Positions 34,386-46,242 of a stretch of DNA of 64,000 nucleotides are shown one piece after another. The DNA is from Tipula vernalis. Taxonomy: Eukaryota; Arthropoda; Insecta; Diptera; Tipulidae. The stretch is taken from positions 353,009,034 to 353,073,033 of the forward strand of contig OY282558.1 of the NCBI GenBank assembly GCA_958295665.1, read 5' to 3'. Made by a program: the position numbers and the translations under genes. Every line of letters begins with the position of its first letter. Position 1 is the first letter of the stretch. A model generated the notes under the pieces. It was not told the origin of the DNA. It ran no database searches and was given only the letters and a program-made list of their open reading frames with translations.

Positions 34386-35984
34386 ATGGAGCATAACGAA
34401 ATTTATTTACCTGTAGCTGTAAGTAAAATTTGATTATTTGAAAGATATATTTGTGAACTAGCTATATTTTACAATCCTGCACAGGTTGTAACACATATTT
34501 TTACATATCTAGATGTTAATAATGTATTAAATGCAGCACTTACATGTCATACATGGTATGAGGCATCATGTGATCCGAAAATAACAAAACGTATCGCTGT
34601 ATTCACGCAGAACGTTGAGGTGACCAATTTCGATTTTCTTTGTCGCTCATTCGGCAAACTTACTTTGTTGAATCAAAACTTCAATAAATTTGGTTACAAA
34701 GAATTTTTCGAAAAATTTGGTTATCTAATCACGGAACTGTTTCTGGACGAGTGTACCATCCGTTTAACACAACTGTACGAAATTTATATTTATTTATGTA
34801 ATTTACAAAAATTAACGATTTACGATAAGTCCCGAACATTTTTTACAAATAACGTGACGCGCTATAAGCCGATAACAAAATATCGCGATAAGATTGAGCA
34901 TAATCTATTGAAGTTACGTTATCTCAATGTACAAACGTACGGGCGACAGTTGCGGGGTTTAAAACAAATTGTTATTCGTGCACCACTACTCGAAGAATTG
35001 TATGTCAACAAAAATTTTTACATCAATACAAATGAAAATGATATGTACACAACATTTTTCGATTCGCTTGATCAGTGGAATTTTCAGGCGCTCAAACATT
35101 TGGATTTGCAATGCCTGGAACGGGTACATACGGATAAATATTTTGAAAAATTAGTCCAATTGGAAAATGTACAATTAATTTCGTTCGGAATCGGTGAACT
35201 ATCGTCTACGTACCATAACACGAATTTTAAAATATTCTGCTTAAAATTTAGAGGCCTCCATAAGCTGCGCATCCGTGAAATAAACGATATGCAACTAGCC
35301 GAAATATGTCAAAATATGCTGGAATTGCGTGACGTTGAATTTGAAAATATTGTGGCGAGAAATTTGTACGAAATCGGAAATTTAAAAGAATTGCGGCGAT
35401 TGAGTATAATCGGTAGTCTACGGAATCAACATGTTTTCAGGCTCTTCAATCAACCGTTGGAAAAATTGAAATCTCTCAAATTGGAACAGATTAGCAAAGA
35501 AGTGTTACGACATATTTGCGAAAAGAAATCAGATTTGGAGGAGCTGGAGTTAGTGAATTTGTGGACAAAAGATTGTAGTGCCATATATAATAATTTGGTG
35601 AAACTTAAAAAGTTGTCGATACGGTGGTTTATGGCGCCAGCGAATTCGACTAAGGAAGAAATTGATAATTCGGGTAATTCAAATATAACAAATTTAACTG
35701 AACTGGAGTATTTAAGTGTTAACCATTTTGTAGCCGGCATGACATTTGGGCTGATTGAACAATTACCAAATTTGAAGTCAACCAATCATCGATATTTAGG
35801 TAAGTCGAGTTATTAGAGGACGGAATAATATATTCTTAATGTTTGCTTTATTCTAGAACGGTCATTCTCGGTTCACCCAAGTTCATTGATGGATGACAAT
35901 GTACTTCTGAACGCTAATCAAATGCAAGCGACTGACTTAGATTTTGATTTACCGGAATTTCAGTGGTATTTAAATGGTGTTTAA
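34386..35984 (+). CDS. F-box/leucine-rich-repeat protein, three exons
   Basis: Exons 34386-34418, 34485-35799 and 35857-35984 join in frame to about 491 aa. Intron 1 (66 bp, GTAAGT...CACAG, phase 0) splits the F-box after its Leu-Pro; intron 2 (57 bp, GTAAGT...TCTAG, phase 1) lies near the C-terminus. The F-box (residues about 8-48) reads LPVAVVTHIFTYLDVNNVLN followed by AALTCHTWYEASCDP. After it come irregular leucine-rich repeats (for example LRYLNVQTYGRQLRGLKQIV, LKHLDLQCLERV, LRRLSIIGSLRN, LKSLKLEQISKEV, LEELELVNLW). F-box/LRR proteins bring substrates to SCF ubiquitin ligases through Skp1; the substrate here is unknown. The start is the first Met before LP, supported by the paralogue's matching structure. 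The stop overlaps an AATAAA. Convergent paralogue at 56077-57912. Confidence 0.88.
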
Positions 35985-36245
35985 TAAATTATTTTAAAAA
36001 ATTGCTAAGATAAAATGGATGTAGACTTATTACTTACCTTTTAGTTAATTTCTTTGAAATCACTCTACAATTTCAAATCTGTAATTAGACAAAAGAAAAA
36101 TTGACTATTAGTAAAAAAAATCGAAAATAGAAAAAAAACATTACTATTAGGCATAATTTTGACGTGCTTAATTTCAAAACTACGTCAAAATTCACATGAA
36201 TGATTATTATTTTTCGATAATTTGCATATTTTGTATATTTAGTAC

Positions 36246-37830
36246 GTAAGCGGGTAGCTACAGCCTGTTTTCGATTAAAAACTGGAACTCAGTTTTCACG
36301 ACCGATAAAAGTAATTTGTGACTCCGGTGCTCAAAACAACGTAATCATAGATCAAATCATAAAGGAATTTAAAATAATTAGGTAAGCTGCCACAGCTTTT
36401 ATTAGAGGAGTAGGCGGCAAATTGGCCAGCACCAAAGGAGAAGTGGAACTGGAGCTATGGCACAACCGATGGGATAGGTTAATTACCCGATCAAGGTTTG
36501 TGATACCTCTAGACTTAATTCCTGATCACCCACAAAAATCATTTCACCCTAAGCTTAACAATATTCTAGGAAAAGACCTGTTGATGCATCTTCTTTTGAG
36601 ACAGGTTGTATTGAAGGAATAACAGGTGTGGCGGTATTGGCCAAACATATCAATGAATAAATACTACAGCAATAATTCAGCGGGATTACTAGCTCAAAAT
36701 ACATCATTTGGATGAATTATTTCTCGCGAAAAATATTTGCCCAACTTAGAAAATATTACGTATAATGTAGGCGTGATTCTAAAAGATGAACTTAGTTTAT
36801 GATTCAAAAATTATGGGAAATCGAGGAGACAAATGAAAGAGTGTTACCGGACAAAGATCAGGATTGTGAAGATATTTTTAAAAGCAGAGTTGTAAAAACA
36901 GGCAATTGATACAGTGTCACAATATCATTGAAACCTGACATGGACTATGGCCCTGAGGCAACTGTTTTGTCAAGAAAACAAATTCAAACGAAACCCAATA
37001 TTAAAATCATGCATTTTGAATTCATGACCGATTAGGACATACACCACAGACAACTAGCTAAAATCCGGTGGAGCCGCGTAATTACATACGTCATCACACT
37101 TATGGCTCTGCGAAACCTGCTAATGGGAAATCATTAAATGATGTACCATATACGGTACCACGTTTACAAAAGGATTTACTGGATAACATTATGAAATTTC
37201 GTACTGGTAGCAGTGCTATTTCTACGAATATTTGCAAAATGTTTCAACTGGTTCTATCAGTGTTTTGGGATTTACAAAAGACTCTGTGGAGAACAGATCC
37301 AGAAGAGCCAATTCGTAAATATTGGTTAACAGTGACCTATGGTCTAGCATCATCTCCATATTTGGCGGTCAAAAGAGATGCCGATAGCATCTCAAGTTGT
37401 GCCGAATGAATTTTATATGTTCAGGTTGATTCAGAATCAAAAGCTATTAATTTGAAGGCAGAAATTATCCAGCTGCTATTATGAGGTGGGTTCGAACTAG
37501 CAAAATGGGGATCAAATTGTTTGAAAATTATGGAGAATGAAATGACATTCAAAGATTGTAGACTTGCAGAGTAGCACTAGTATATTAAGACTCTTAATAT
37601 ACCGAATACCCGAAATCAACTTGAAATTAGAAATAAGGAGAAATAAGAGCAATGTTATTTATTCAAGAACAGCTAAAGAAAAAAGCTAAGCTTTCACTTG
37701 CAGAAATAGCAGGATGTCTAAATTAGAGACCATAGACACCAATAAGTAATGATCCGACCGATTTATCAACATTATCGCCAGTTCATTTTATAACTTGTAA
37801 AACAATCTAGCACCGTATGAGGCACTACTA
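36246..37830 (+). pseudogene. BEL/Pao retrotransposon relic, heavily deleted
   Basis: Ordered fragments: an aspartic protease start (FSRPIKVICDSGAQNNVIID, about 36295-36360) with RGVGGKLASTKGEVELELW and LDLIPDHPQKSF after it; a LWEIEETN...CEDIFKSRVV...GNxYSVTISL stretch (about 36820-36930) that in the family precedes the reverse transcriptase; RT scraps; and an integrase C-terminal phrase LAEIAGCLNxRPxTPISNDP plus TDLSTLSPVHFI (about 37690-37800). Most of RT, RNase H and integrase is deleted. Numerous stops. Confidence 0.78.
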
Positions 37831-39566
37831 GCTCAGGTACCAGCCAACCGGCTACCTGCGAGACAGAAGATGGTCACGAGAATCTACGGACTACGGAAGA
37901 TCGATCGCTGATGACCGGAGATGATGGCGAGAATTATCGAAGTATTTACGGGGCGAGATGGGAGAGTGAGAACAAGCAAGGTGAAATAGAGAAAAGTAAC
38001 TTAGTCAGTCGTTTATTACCAATAGATGAAAAGGTAACAACATCCGATGTTGGTTTTCCTTAGATTTTTCCAACGAAGTTTTCCTAAGGTTTTCCCAGTG
38101 TCCTGGAGCAAATGTTGGATGTTAACTGCGAGAATTTGCCTTAAAGCAAATCAGATAAGGGGCATATTTGTACTGCGTTGGTTGTATAGAGATATTATAC
38201 AAAATTATTTAACGAAATTATCAAGATGACGTCTTGTGTTAAGTTGAATTACTTCATTCCCGGAGGGCGCCAGGATGTTACGGCCACCGTAACGAATATC
38301 CATAGTATTTTGTATTTATATTTTTATTATTGTTAAAGTAATTATATCGAATATTGCTACACTGTGAGGTTACGAAGAAGTAAGGTTGTTTTTATTTATG
38401 TATTACGTTAGCATATTGAGTAGTAAGGTCGTTGTTCATATTAAAAGTGAAATTGTTTGAAGATACATGCAGGCATATTCATAAGTTATTTCGGAAGTAT
38501 TATATACGTGAGGGTATTCACGCATGAAGATTCCCAAATTAAGTTGTAGTCATTTAAACGAAAGCGCATTCAATCTAGATTCACCTTTTCGGATAACTTA
38601 GCAATGATCATAACAGAAAGTTTAATGTCTGCTAATGCTGTGCGGCCATTGACTCGACCTGCCTAATATAATTTTTACTGCGTAAATAAATAATGTGCAA
38701 CTCGTAAAAGTGGCCAAGTTCAAAAGGTTTCTTACGAAAATAAATTTATTTGTTCATTCAATTGAACAATATGTACAAGACAAATTAAAGGTGGTGGTTG
38801 AAGTTAAACAAACCTAAAACCATTATTTCTTCATCCAAATAAAACAAAAAATAATCTTACGGAATAGATTAAGAACCAATATTCTTATGTCTACGCGTAA
38901 TAAGTTTAAAATGAGTAATATGTAACACTCTAAAAGTGACAGGCATGACTTTTTATCTCTCTTATATACAAAGAAAAAAATCATTTTATATCTGAAAAAC
39001 TATTACCTGGTGTAAAATATCACGTCCAATTTACAACGTAAAAAGGTGTCCGTGTTACGGACATAAAGCGTGTTATCTAACAACGACAACGTAAAGCGTG
39101 TTATCTAACTCCGTATGGAAAAAGCCGCAGTTTGAATTGGATAATTTGAAGGCCGAAACTAAAAAATACTTTCGAAAAACTTCATAATTAAAACCCGGCG
39201 GTGACAAAATGTTTCTACAATTATTACAAATGACCTTATCTACAAAAAGTACTTATACTCAGTACTCGATGCTCGCTCCTAGAAAAACATAATTTTAATA
39301 CTTTAAAATATAAGACTTTTCCGTTAAAATCGCGCGGGCTTATCCAAACGAGCCTTTTTTTTTCTTAGGTTGGTACCACCCACCCGCTTATTTACTTTTA
39401 TCTAAAAAGTGCATCGTTCAATTTTTTTGAAAGTTCCGCAAAGAAGCTGCATCAAATTTTTCTTCAAAAATTGAATTTCGGCTTCCAAAATATTGGAAAT
39501 GTTAGAAAAGGCTTTTGGTGACAATGCACTGTCCAAAATGCATTCTGCAGTTACATCTTAGGATCC
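37831..39566. other. No gene; possible LTR and a short tandem duplication
   Basis: From about 38275 (TGTTACGGCCACCGTAACG) the sequence could be the 3' LTR of the preceding BEL/Pao relic, but no second copy was found. At 39065-39115 a unit CGACAACGTAAAGCGTGTTA is repeated twice in tandem. Otherwise nothing recognisable. Confidence 0.4.
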
Positions 39567-39729
39567 GCAATAGACTTTTTAATAGTTTAAATAAAACTCG
39601 TGTTCTGATTGTATTATATAGATATATGTAATTCTTTTTCTTTATCAGAGAAAAACTAAAATACAGTGAGACCACTGAAACATATACATTATTAAAATAC
39701 AGTTATACCACTGATACATATACATTACA
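39567..39729 (-). repeat. 3' LTR (remnant) of the Mag-type element
   Basis: Starts on the minus strand with TGTAATG directly after the polypurine tract. Only the part 39567-39630 aligns with the other LTR, so one of the two is truncated or much diverged. Confidence 0.6.
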
Positions 39730-39752
39730 ACTCCCCTCACTTAAAAATAATT

Positions 39753-42700
39753 TTACAAATTCAACCTGTTAGGGGGTTTCTTAACACATATTGGGCGAGA
39801 ATGAACAAGTGGTTCATCACACAACTCATTATCAAATCCATAAAACGGATCATTCGATTCATTAAATGAATCTCTGCGGAAACTATTCTCTCGCTCGATC
39901 GTGTCCGAAACTGAGTTACTATTTTCATTTCCAAAATTATTTTTAATTACTTTGTCATTATTATTAAACAAATGTTTATTTCTTACATCCTCACGACTTC
40001 CAATGCCGCTCGGCTCACCAATCAATGCATCAGAATTTTGAACGGATATTTTACTTCCATTATTACGAAGTATTTGATTTAGATGACGTTTGACTTTCTT
40101 ACCATTTTCAAGCTCGCACAAATATGTCCTAGAATCAAAAACTTTAAAAACCCGGCATCCATCCTTTTTCGTTTGGATTTCTGTAATCTCTAACCACTAC
40201 ACTCTCCAAGACCTTGAATCTAGCTGTGCGCCTTCCTTTATAATTTTGGACTTGTTTCGCCAAACTCGAATCAATACTCCGACTAGCTTCAGTATTATCA
40301 CAACTTGATGTACTTAGTGGGTTAATGAAATCGAATCTTGTCTTAATGTTCCTTCCAAACATTATGAAAGCAGGCGATTCGCCAGTTGAACAATGCTTTG
40401 AGACACGATAGTCAAATAAATATCGCTGAACTACCATCCCCAAATTTTGAGACTCGTTATGCGAAATTGCATAATCTAAAGCTGTTGTCAACCCTTTTTA
40501 AAACTTTTTACCGCAATCTCCGCAGCACCATTCGATGCAGGATGCCCCGGTGGAACTGGCATGAATTTTATTCCGTTTAACTCAACGAAATTTCTAAAAA
40601 GCTTAGATATAAACTGAGTTCCACAATCAAAAACTTTAACATCGGGTAACCCAAAACGCGCAAAAACCTCCCGCAACTTTGCTACCGTAAACTCCGCAGT
40701 AATAATCTTAGTTTGGAAAACTTCTATCCATTTGGAAAATGAATCAGTAACTAAAAAATAATATGTATTATCCTTGGGACTCGCGAATTCGACATGAATT
40801 TTTCACCAAACCTTTCCCGTATTTTCCCAGGGTTTAAGTGTGCTCTTAGCAGGATCGGGTCTGACGAACAAACATGATTGGCAACCTTTAATCAGATTTT
40901 CCAAATCCGTGTCTATCCCTGGCCAGCACATATACGAACGCGCAATCGATTTGCTCTTCAACCTAAATGCGAAGCGTGGAGACTTTTTAGCATACGCGTG
41001 CGAAAGGTGTTAGGAATTACAATTCTATGACCCCACATCAATATCTCAGATTCCTGTATTAATTCGTCTTTCCTCATGAAAAATGGTTTAAACTCAACAC
41101 TCGTCAAATCTTTGAAACTATTTGCCTTGACAGCTTGCAGAACTTTACACAAAATTAAATCCTTAGCAGTTTCCTCCGTAATCAGAGTTTGATCGACTTT
41201 AACACCCCTATCATGGATACAATTAATATAATTTTTGCCCTCGGCGTTACTTACTTTTGTAGGCACAGGTAGACGTGAAAATCCATCCGCGACATTGTCC
41301 TTACCTTTAACATATTGCATCTGGTATCTGAATGCTGATAAATGTATAGCCCAACGCTGAATTCTGCTGGCTATCATCCTCGGATATCCCGACATTTCAC
41401 CAAACAATCCTAATAAAGGCTTATGATCAGTCCTTATAATGAAAGTGTTACCAATTAAATACTGGTAAAATTTAGATATTGAAAATACTATTGCTAATGC
41501 TTCCTTTTCAATCACACTATAATTCATTTCCGCCTTTGGAAGCGTCCGACTGCAAAATGCCACTGGTCTCTCGTCACCATTTGGTCATCTATGTGAAATT
41601 ACGCCTGAAATTTCATAGCTTGATGCATCAGTATTCAAAATTATTGGATACTGAGCATTAAAATGACCCAAAGTAACTTCGTTCGTAATCTCCCTTCTGA
41701 TATTCTCAAAAAAAGTTTGACACTCCAAAATCCAATCAAAATGAACGTTTTTTCTTAGGAGCCTATAAATTGAAGACATCTTTTTGTGACAAATTGGGTA
41801 TAAACTTTGAATAATAATTTACTAAACCACAAAAAACTCGGGTTTCTGTGATATTTGTCGGCCTTGGAAAATGAGCTATTGCCTCCATACGCTCGCCTGA
41901 CTTCAAAAAACCGTTCTTTGATACCGTGTGACCAAGATATTTAATCTCGTCCCTTCGTAACTTTAACCCGGCCTCCGAAAGTCGTTTAAAAACTAAACCT
42001 AAATTGGTTAGATGTTGTTCAGTGGTTCTGCCCGTGACTACTAGGTCGTCCAAAAAATTGACGACCCCTGGTATACCCAAAAGCAATTTTTCCATTTCAT
42101 ACTGGAATATACCTGTTGCCGGTTTGATGCCAAATGGCAATCTATTTACTGCAAACAGACCCTTGTGAGCACTCCATGTAACCAGTCCACTTGATTCTTC
42201 GTCAAGTTCAAACTGATTGTAGGCTGCTTCCATGTCCAATTTTGAAAAATGAACTCTCCCTTGCAGTTGGTTAAATACCTCTTCTACCCGGGCTGAAGGA
42301 TGTTTATTATCAACGATAAATTTGTTGAGCGTTACCTTATAATCGGCACACAGTCGAATACCTCCATCCGACTTAAGGACCGGAACCAATGGAGTACCCC
42401 AATCACTTGTTGGAACAGGTGTTATTACCCCAATTCGCTGTAAACATTCCAAATCCGCCTCGACATGTTCTCTGAACGCATATGGAACCTGTCTAGGCTT
42501 ACAAAAAATTGGCTTGCTACCCACACCTACCTCTAATTGAATCAAGCTATGTTTGAATTTACCCAGTTCTCCATTGAACAAATCCTGATGCTTTTTGAGC
42601 ATATCGTCTAAAATTACCGATTTATCTCAAACATCAATTTTACCTATTTGGGCGAAAACGATTTTGAACTTGGCAAGAAAATCTCGTCCCCCGGTGGACC

Positions 42701-42960
42701 CTCAGAATTATCGACCGCTAGCATTGGAAGTTTCGCTATAATATTTCCATATTTAACTGTAAGACTAAATGAACCGCGTACATTGATTTCGTGACCCGGG
42801 TAAGCACTCAACCTGACATTCGACACCGACAAATCGTACTTATGGAATTTTTCCATTTCCGTGAACAAATTATTTGGAATTATAGAAACTCCCGCTCCAC
42901 TATCTAATAAAAATTAAATATCTTGTTCATCAATTTGCACTTTTATGAAGACAGACTTTC
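39753..42960 (-). pseudogene. Mag-type gypsy pol: protease, RT, RNase H, integrase, broken
   Basis: In minus-strand order: protease FLLDSGAGVSIIP (about 42900) just after a stop; RT (42602-41763) with DWGTPLVPVLKSDGGIRLCA, FSKLDMEAAYNQFELD and the catalytic box NFLDDLVVTG (Phe-Leu-Asp-Asp); RNase H (41760-41280) with LNTDASSYEISGVI, FCSRTLPKAEMNYSVIEKEA and RTDHKPLLGLF; a decayed integrase zinc finger (about 41000-40860). The integrase core follows (40676-40490) with FARFGLPDVKVFDCGTQF, where the usual Asn after Asp is Cys, and GHPASNGAAEIAVKSFKKG with the Glu kept. At least five frameshifts or stops break it up. The residue patterns are those of the Mag clade. Confidence 0.9.
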
Positions 42961-43030
42961 CGTTAATAGAATCCTTGATGTTAAATAGCTGTTCCGATAA
43001 AAAAAAAATTTGATTCGATATTTTCGCGCG

Positions 43031-43856
43031 TTACATTTTTGGAACTGTCACCCTGTACTGAGGCGCCATCATTAACACTAAAAAACCATCAACGCTACCT
43101 TCATTCACAATAATGTTATGTAAATTACTCAAATCATTTGTCTTAACACTATTATCTACAAAATAAATGTTTTTTTTTCTTACAAATGTTTTAATGTGCC
43201 CCTGTTGACCGCATTGTATGACAAATTGCCTTCCCGTACTTGCATGATGAGCTCTCATGGTTAGTGTAACCACAATGTACACACTTAATTTTCTTAACAT
43301 CGTTGACATGTGGGGATTTCTGAGGTATTTTATCACTTTGCACTGACGATTTTGGTTGCTTACTGTTGATTACCTTATTCTTTACCACATGGACGTCGTA
43401 TTTCTGCAACTCATATTTGCATGCCAATTCCATTGCCTTACTAAGATCCGATTTGCTATGATCTTCCTTGCACAACCTTTCGAAGACTCGACCGCTTTAA
43501 TGGTAAATGAATTTGTCTAACAAAATAGCTTCTAAATTGTTTCCAAATTCACCGTTGTTCGCAAGACGCTTCAACTTTGCCATAAACTCATTTGAGCTTT
43601 CCCCTTCTGATTTAGAAGTTCCGTAAAATATGTTGCGCTCCTTGTATACTACATTTGGTTGAGTGTAAAAGCCTTTTAATAAATCGCACAACTCTTTGTA
43701 ACTTTTATTCGACGGAGCATCTGGTATCGATAAATCTCGCACCAGTTTATACGCGGTAGCTCCGATACAATTTAGTAAATGATTTTTTTTCTCTACATCG
43801 TCCACTATCTTGTAGACCAAAAAAAATTGTTCAGGCGTTCTAAATATAGTATACAT
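43031..43856 (-). pseudogene. Mag-type gypsy gag with zinc knuckle, broken
   Basis: The capsid-like part (43856-43497) has NHLLNCIGATAYKLVRDLSI, YKELCDLLKGFYTQPNVVYK and SSNEFMAKLKRLANNGEFG. A frameshift leads into a region with a zinc knuckle KCVHCGYTNHESSSCKYG (CX2CX4HX4C, about 43290) and a second degenerate knuckle. It lies directly upstream of pol on the same strand, as expected. Confidence 0.82.
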
Positions 43857-44043
43857 TCATCTTCTTCTGGGTGAAATTCCCCAACAGATGCTAATGGAAG
43901 TTTTTCCATGCTGATGACTTTGAGGTTACATTCCTCCGCACCAAACAAAAAAAATTACTATACGTTTCACTTTCAAAATTCTCACAAATTATCCTCGTCG
44001 CCACTGTGAGAAATATGCATTGCATTTGCATATATATATACAC

Positions 44044-44112
44044 GCAAATAGACTTTTTAATAGTTAAAAAAAAACTCGTGTTCTGGTTATATTATATAGA
44101 TGTATGTTTTTC
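44044..44112 (-). repeat. 5' LTR (remnant) of the Mag-type element
   Basis: About 69 bp aligned to 39567-39630 with a few mismatches. Similarity stops at 44112, where other DNA begins, so the outer part of the LTR is lost. The inner side probably continues to about 44003. Confidence 0.6.
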
Positions 44113-45388
44113 ATTTTCTATTTGCGACTGCAATGCACCCATGGGTGTTTTTGATTGGTATAAGTTTTTCAAATAAGACAGAAAACGCATTGAAGATGAT
44201 GAATGTCCTTGCCGTCCTTCGACGTCTACCATTAAACCCCACGTTAAGGAAGTTACGGATATGGTGTTCAAAAATCGGCAATTGACAATTAGAAATCTTG
44301 TTGACATTACGTTTGACTCAATTTTTTTTTTAATCATTAAAAATTCTCTTTAAATCATACAAAGTATACGCAAAAATAAAATAATAAAAATATAAAGGGC
44401 TGAAATCTCATGAGATGATCAGAACTTCGATTCAACAACCTCTAACTCAATCAGAACGCAATCCTAAACGCAATCACCAAACTAACCGCCCACCCAATCG
44501 TAAACTCAACCACCAAATCAACCTCAAATCGGCCTTCAAATCAACCTTTAATTGAACACCTAATCAACCCCCCAATAATTCCCCAATCAGACCTCTTACT
44601 AAACCCCAACGTAAGCTAACTTAACCTTAACTCAACTTCAACTGAACTTAGCTCGAAGCAAATCTCAACCCTCCATTCAACTCCACATGTAACGGCCAAC
44701 TCAATCCCAAAATCAACTCGATGCGAAATCTACATGCGTGTATGAACTCAACTAAAATCAACTTAATCTAACCGCCCACTTAACCCTAACCCCGAAGCAC
44801 TTGTGGCGGCAACACTACCGTCGATGTAAGTAAAATTGGCATCACCTTTTTCGGTTTACTGGGTTGATAAAACTACGATATTCTAAAACCACGAATTTCT
44901 AAAATGGCAGATTAAAATCAAGAGTCAAAAAGGAGAGCGAATAAAAACGGTGGAATAAGATGGCTGCAAATAAATCAACGTTTTGATTATATCTATAATT
45001 CTTACTAAAATATTAATAATTAATTAAATAAATAAATAAACGAATATCGAATATCTGGTGAATAAAATACAAATAACAAAACAACAATTGGTATAATTCA
45101 TTTTTGGGTTAATATAAAACACGTGTAGTGAACATAACCTTGCGAATATAGTGGAGTGTTAATAGAGGGAACACATAACATTAAAACTCACATCAACACA
45201 CCCATACACTCACTCGTATCGAATCCCATTATACTTTTACCATTATACCATTTCCATAATACTATTATACCATTATATCATTATACTATTACATCATTTT
45301 ACCCCTATACCATTACCATTACCATCCACATCGCATATGTATTTGTTTAAATATCCTTCGTACATACATCCATGCATACAAACACTTA

Positions 45389-45389
<1 letters not shown>
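44113..45389. other. No gene; degenerate CAACTCAA-type repeat and microsatellites
   Basis: 44425-44800 is a C- and A-rich degenerate repeat (listed separately). 45225-45325 is a (CATTATAC)n-like tract. The rest shows nothing recognisable; a 61-codon frame and its opposite at 44092-44337 have no similarity I can name. Confidence 0.5.
44425..44800 (+). repeat. Degenerate CAACTCAACC-type repeat, left part
   Basis: Very degenerate units of about 10-12 bp such as CAACTCAAT, CAACCTCAAAT and CTTAACTCAACTTC, almost lacking G. The same sequence type resumes at 52940-53215 on the other side of the errantivirus, so the element and its (AT)n target lie within one array. Confidence 0.7.

Positions 45390-45447
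<58 letters not shown>
45390..45447 (+). repeat. (AT)n microsatellite, left flank of the errantivirus
   Basis: About 29 uninterrupted TA units ending at the first base of the LTR. The element inserted into this tract; the partner is at 52831-52933. Confidence 0.95.
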
Positions 45448-45452
<5 letters not shown>

Positions 45453-45759
45453 TGTGTCATTGCCCCACAGCTACGAAGAACCACATCGATGGAAACATAG
45501 GCATCGGTTACAAAAATAGAATAAGCAAAATAAAATTACAAAAAATAATCATAATAAAATTGTCGTTGTCTGTAATTCGAACTTCCATAAATACCGTTCG
45601 CTTACTAAACAACGTGTTCATAATTTTTAAATTGTACTAGCGTAAGCAAGTAGTCCACAAAATTGTGCTAAATTTACTTAAAAATAAAGTTCATTGTAAT
45701 CTACAAAAAAAAATAATGTGTTATATATCCCGCGACACCACAACTCGAAACATATAACT
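45448..45759 (+). repeat. 5' LTR of the errantivirus (312 bp)
   Basis: Begins AGTTATGTGTCATTGCCCCA and ends CGAAACATATAACT. AATAAA-type signals lie in its second half. It lacks the 37-bp internal duplication of the 3' LTR. Confidence 0.95.
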
Positions 45760-45770
45760 GGCGCAGTTAA
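45759..45770 (+). promoter_or_regulatory. Primer binding site
   Basis: TGGCGCAGTTAA, overlapping the last T of the LTR. TGGCGCAGT is the site used by 17.6/297-type errantiviruses, which I recall as priming from tRNA-Ser. Confidence 0.75.
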
Positions 45771-45933
45771 CGAAAGTGAAAATTATTTTTAAAAAATTAA
45801 ATTTAGTGTGATTAAATCGATAAAAAGTAATTAAGAAATTAAATTTATTGTGAAAAAAAGACAAACTTTTCGGACAAAAAGTGTTACAAAACTCAAAAAA
45901 AAAAAAAAAAAGTTTCAATTAAATTCGGTGAAA

Positions 45934-45962
45934 ATGAAAATCTTGCTCATTTTGGCTATAAG
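45934..45962 (+). CDS. Candidate leader exon for spliced env
   Basis: An ATG at 45934 opens nine codons of mostly hydrophobic residues after an initial Met-Lys, like the start of a signal peptide, and ends in a splice donor (AG|GTAAAT, 45963). A matching acceptor (TTGCAG, ending 50896) near the end of pol has the phase needed to continue into env. Errantivirus env is known to be made from spliced RNA; the exact junction here is inference from sequence. Confidence 0.55.
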
Positions 45963-46242
45963 GTAAATCATTTTTTTATTATTCATATAATTAATCCTTT
46001 TTCCTATACTATACTAACAATTGTGGAAAAGTTATTGAACCCAAGATTTAGAACTTGTAAAAATCTTTTATTTTCGTATAAGTATGAAATTTACTAAAAC
46101 GAAAAATCGCAATTTATCCGTATAAAACTCTATAGATAAAGTGCAAACGACTATAGAAATATAGATCGTATCGCGAAATCTTATCAAATTCTTTGACAAC
46201 GCGATCCAAAATAAGTGAGCGGGTTATCACTAAATATTTTTT

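Larger units (their letters stand above)
39567..44112 (-). mobile_element. Mag-type Ty3/gypsy retrotransposon, decayed
   Basis: A minus-strand element with gag-NC (43856-43031) and protease, reverse transcriptase, RNase H and integrase (42960-39753). LTR remnants flank it in direct orientation: GACTTTTTAATAGTT...ACTCGTGTTCTG...TATTATATAGAT at 39567 and 44044. A purine run (AAGTGAGGGGAG, minus strand) borders the 3' LTR at 39730. A GTGGCGACGAGGAT stretch next to the 5' LTR (about 43990-44005) is a likely primer binding site. Frameshifts and stops throughout make it inactive. Confidence 0.85.

Noticed and set aside
38275..38665. 3' LTR of the BEL/Pao relic
   Set aside because: Plausible TGTTACGG start, but no second copy in the window and no clear end, so not called as a feature.
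45394..45519. Tyr-Ile repeat protein frames over the (AT)n tracts (also at 52749-52983)
   Set aside because: Pure microsatellite translation in both orientations.
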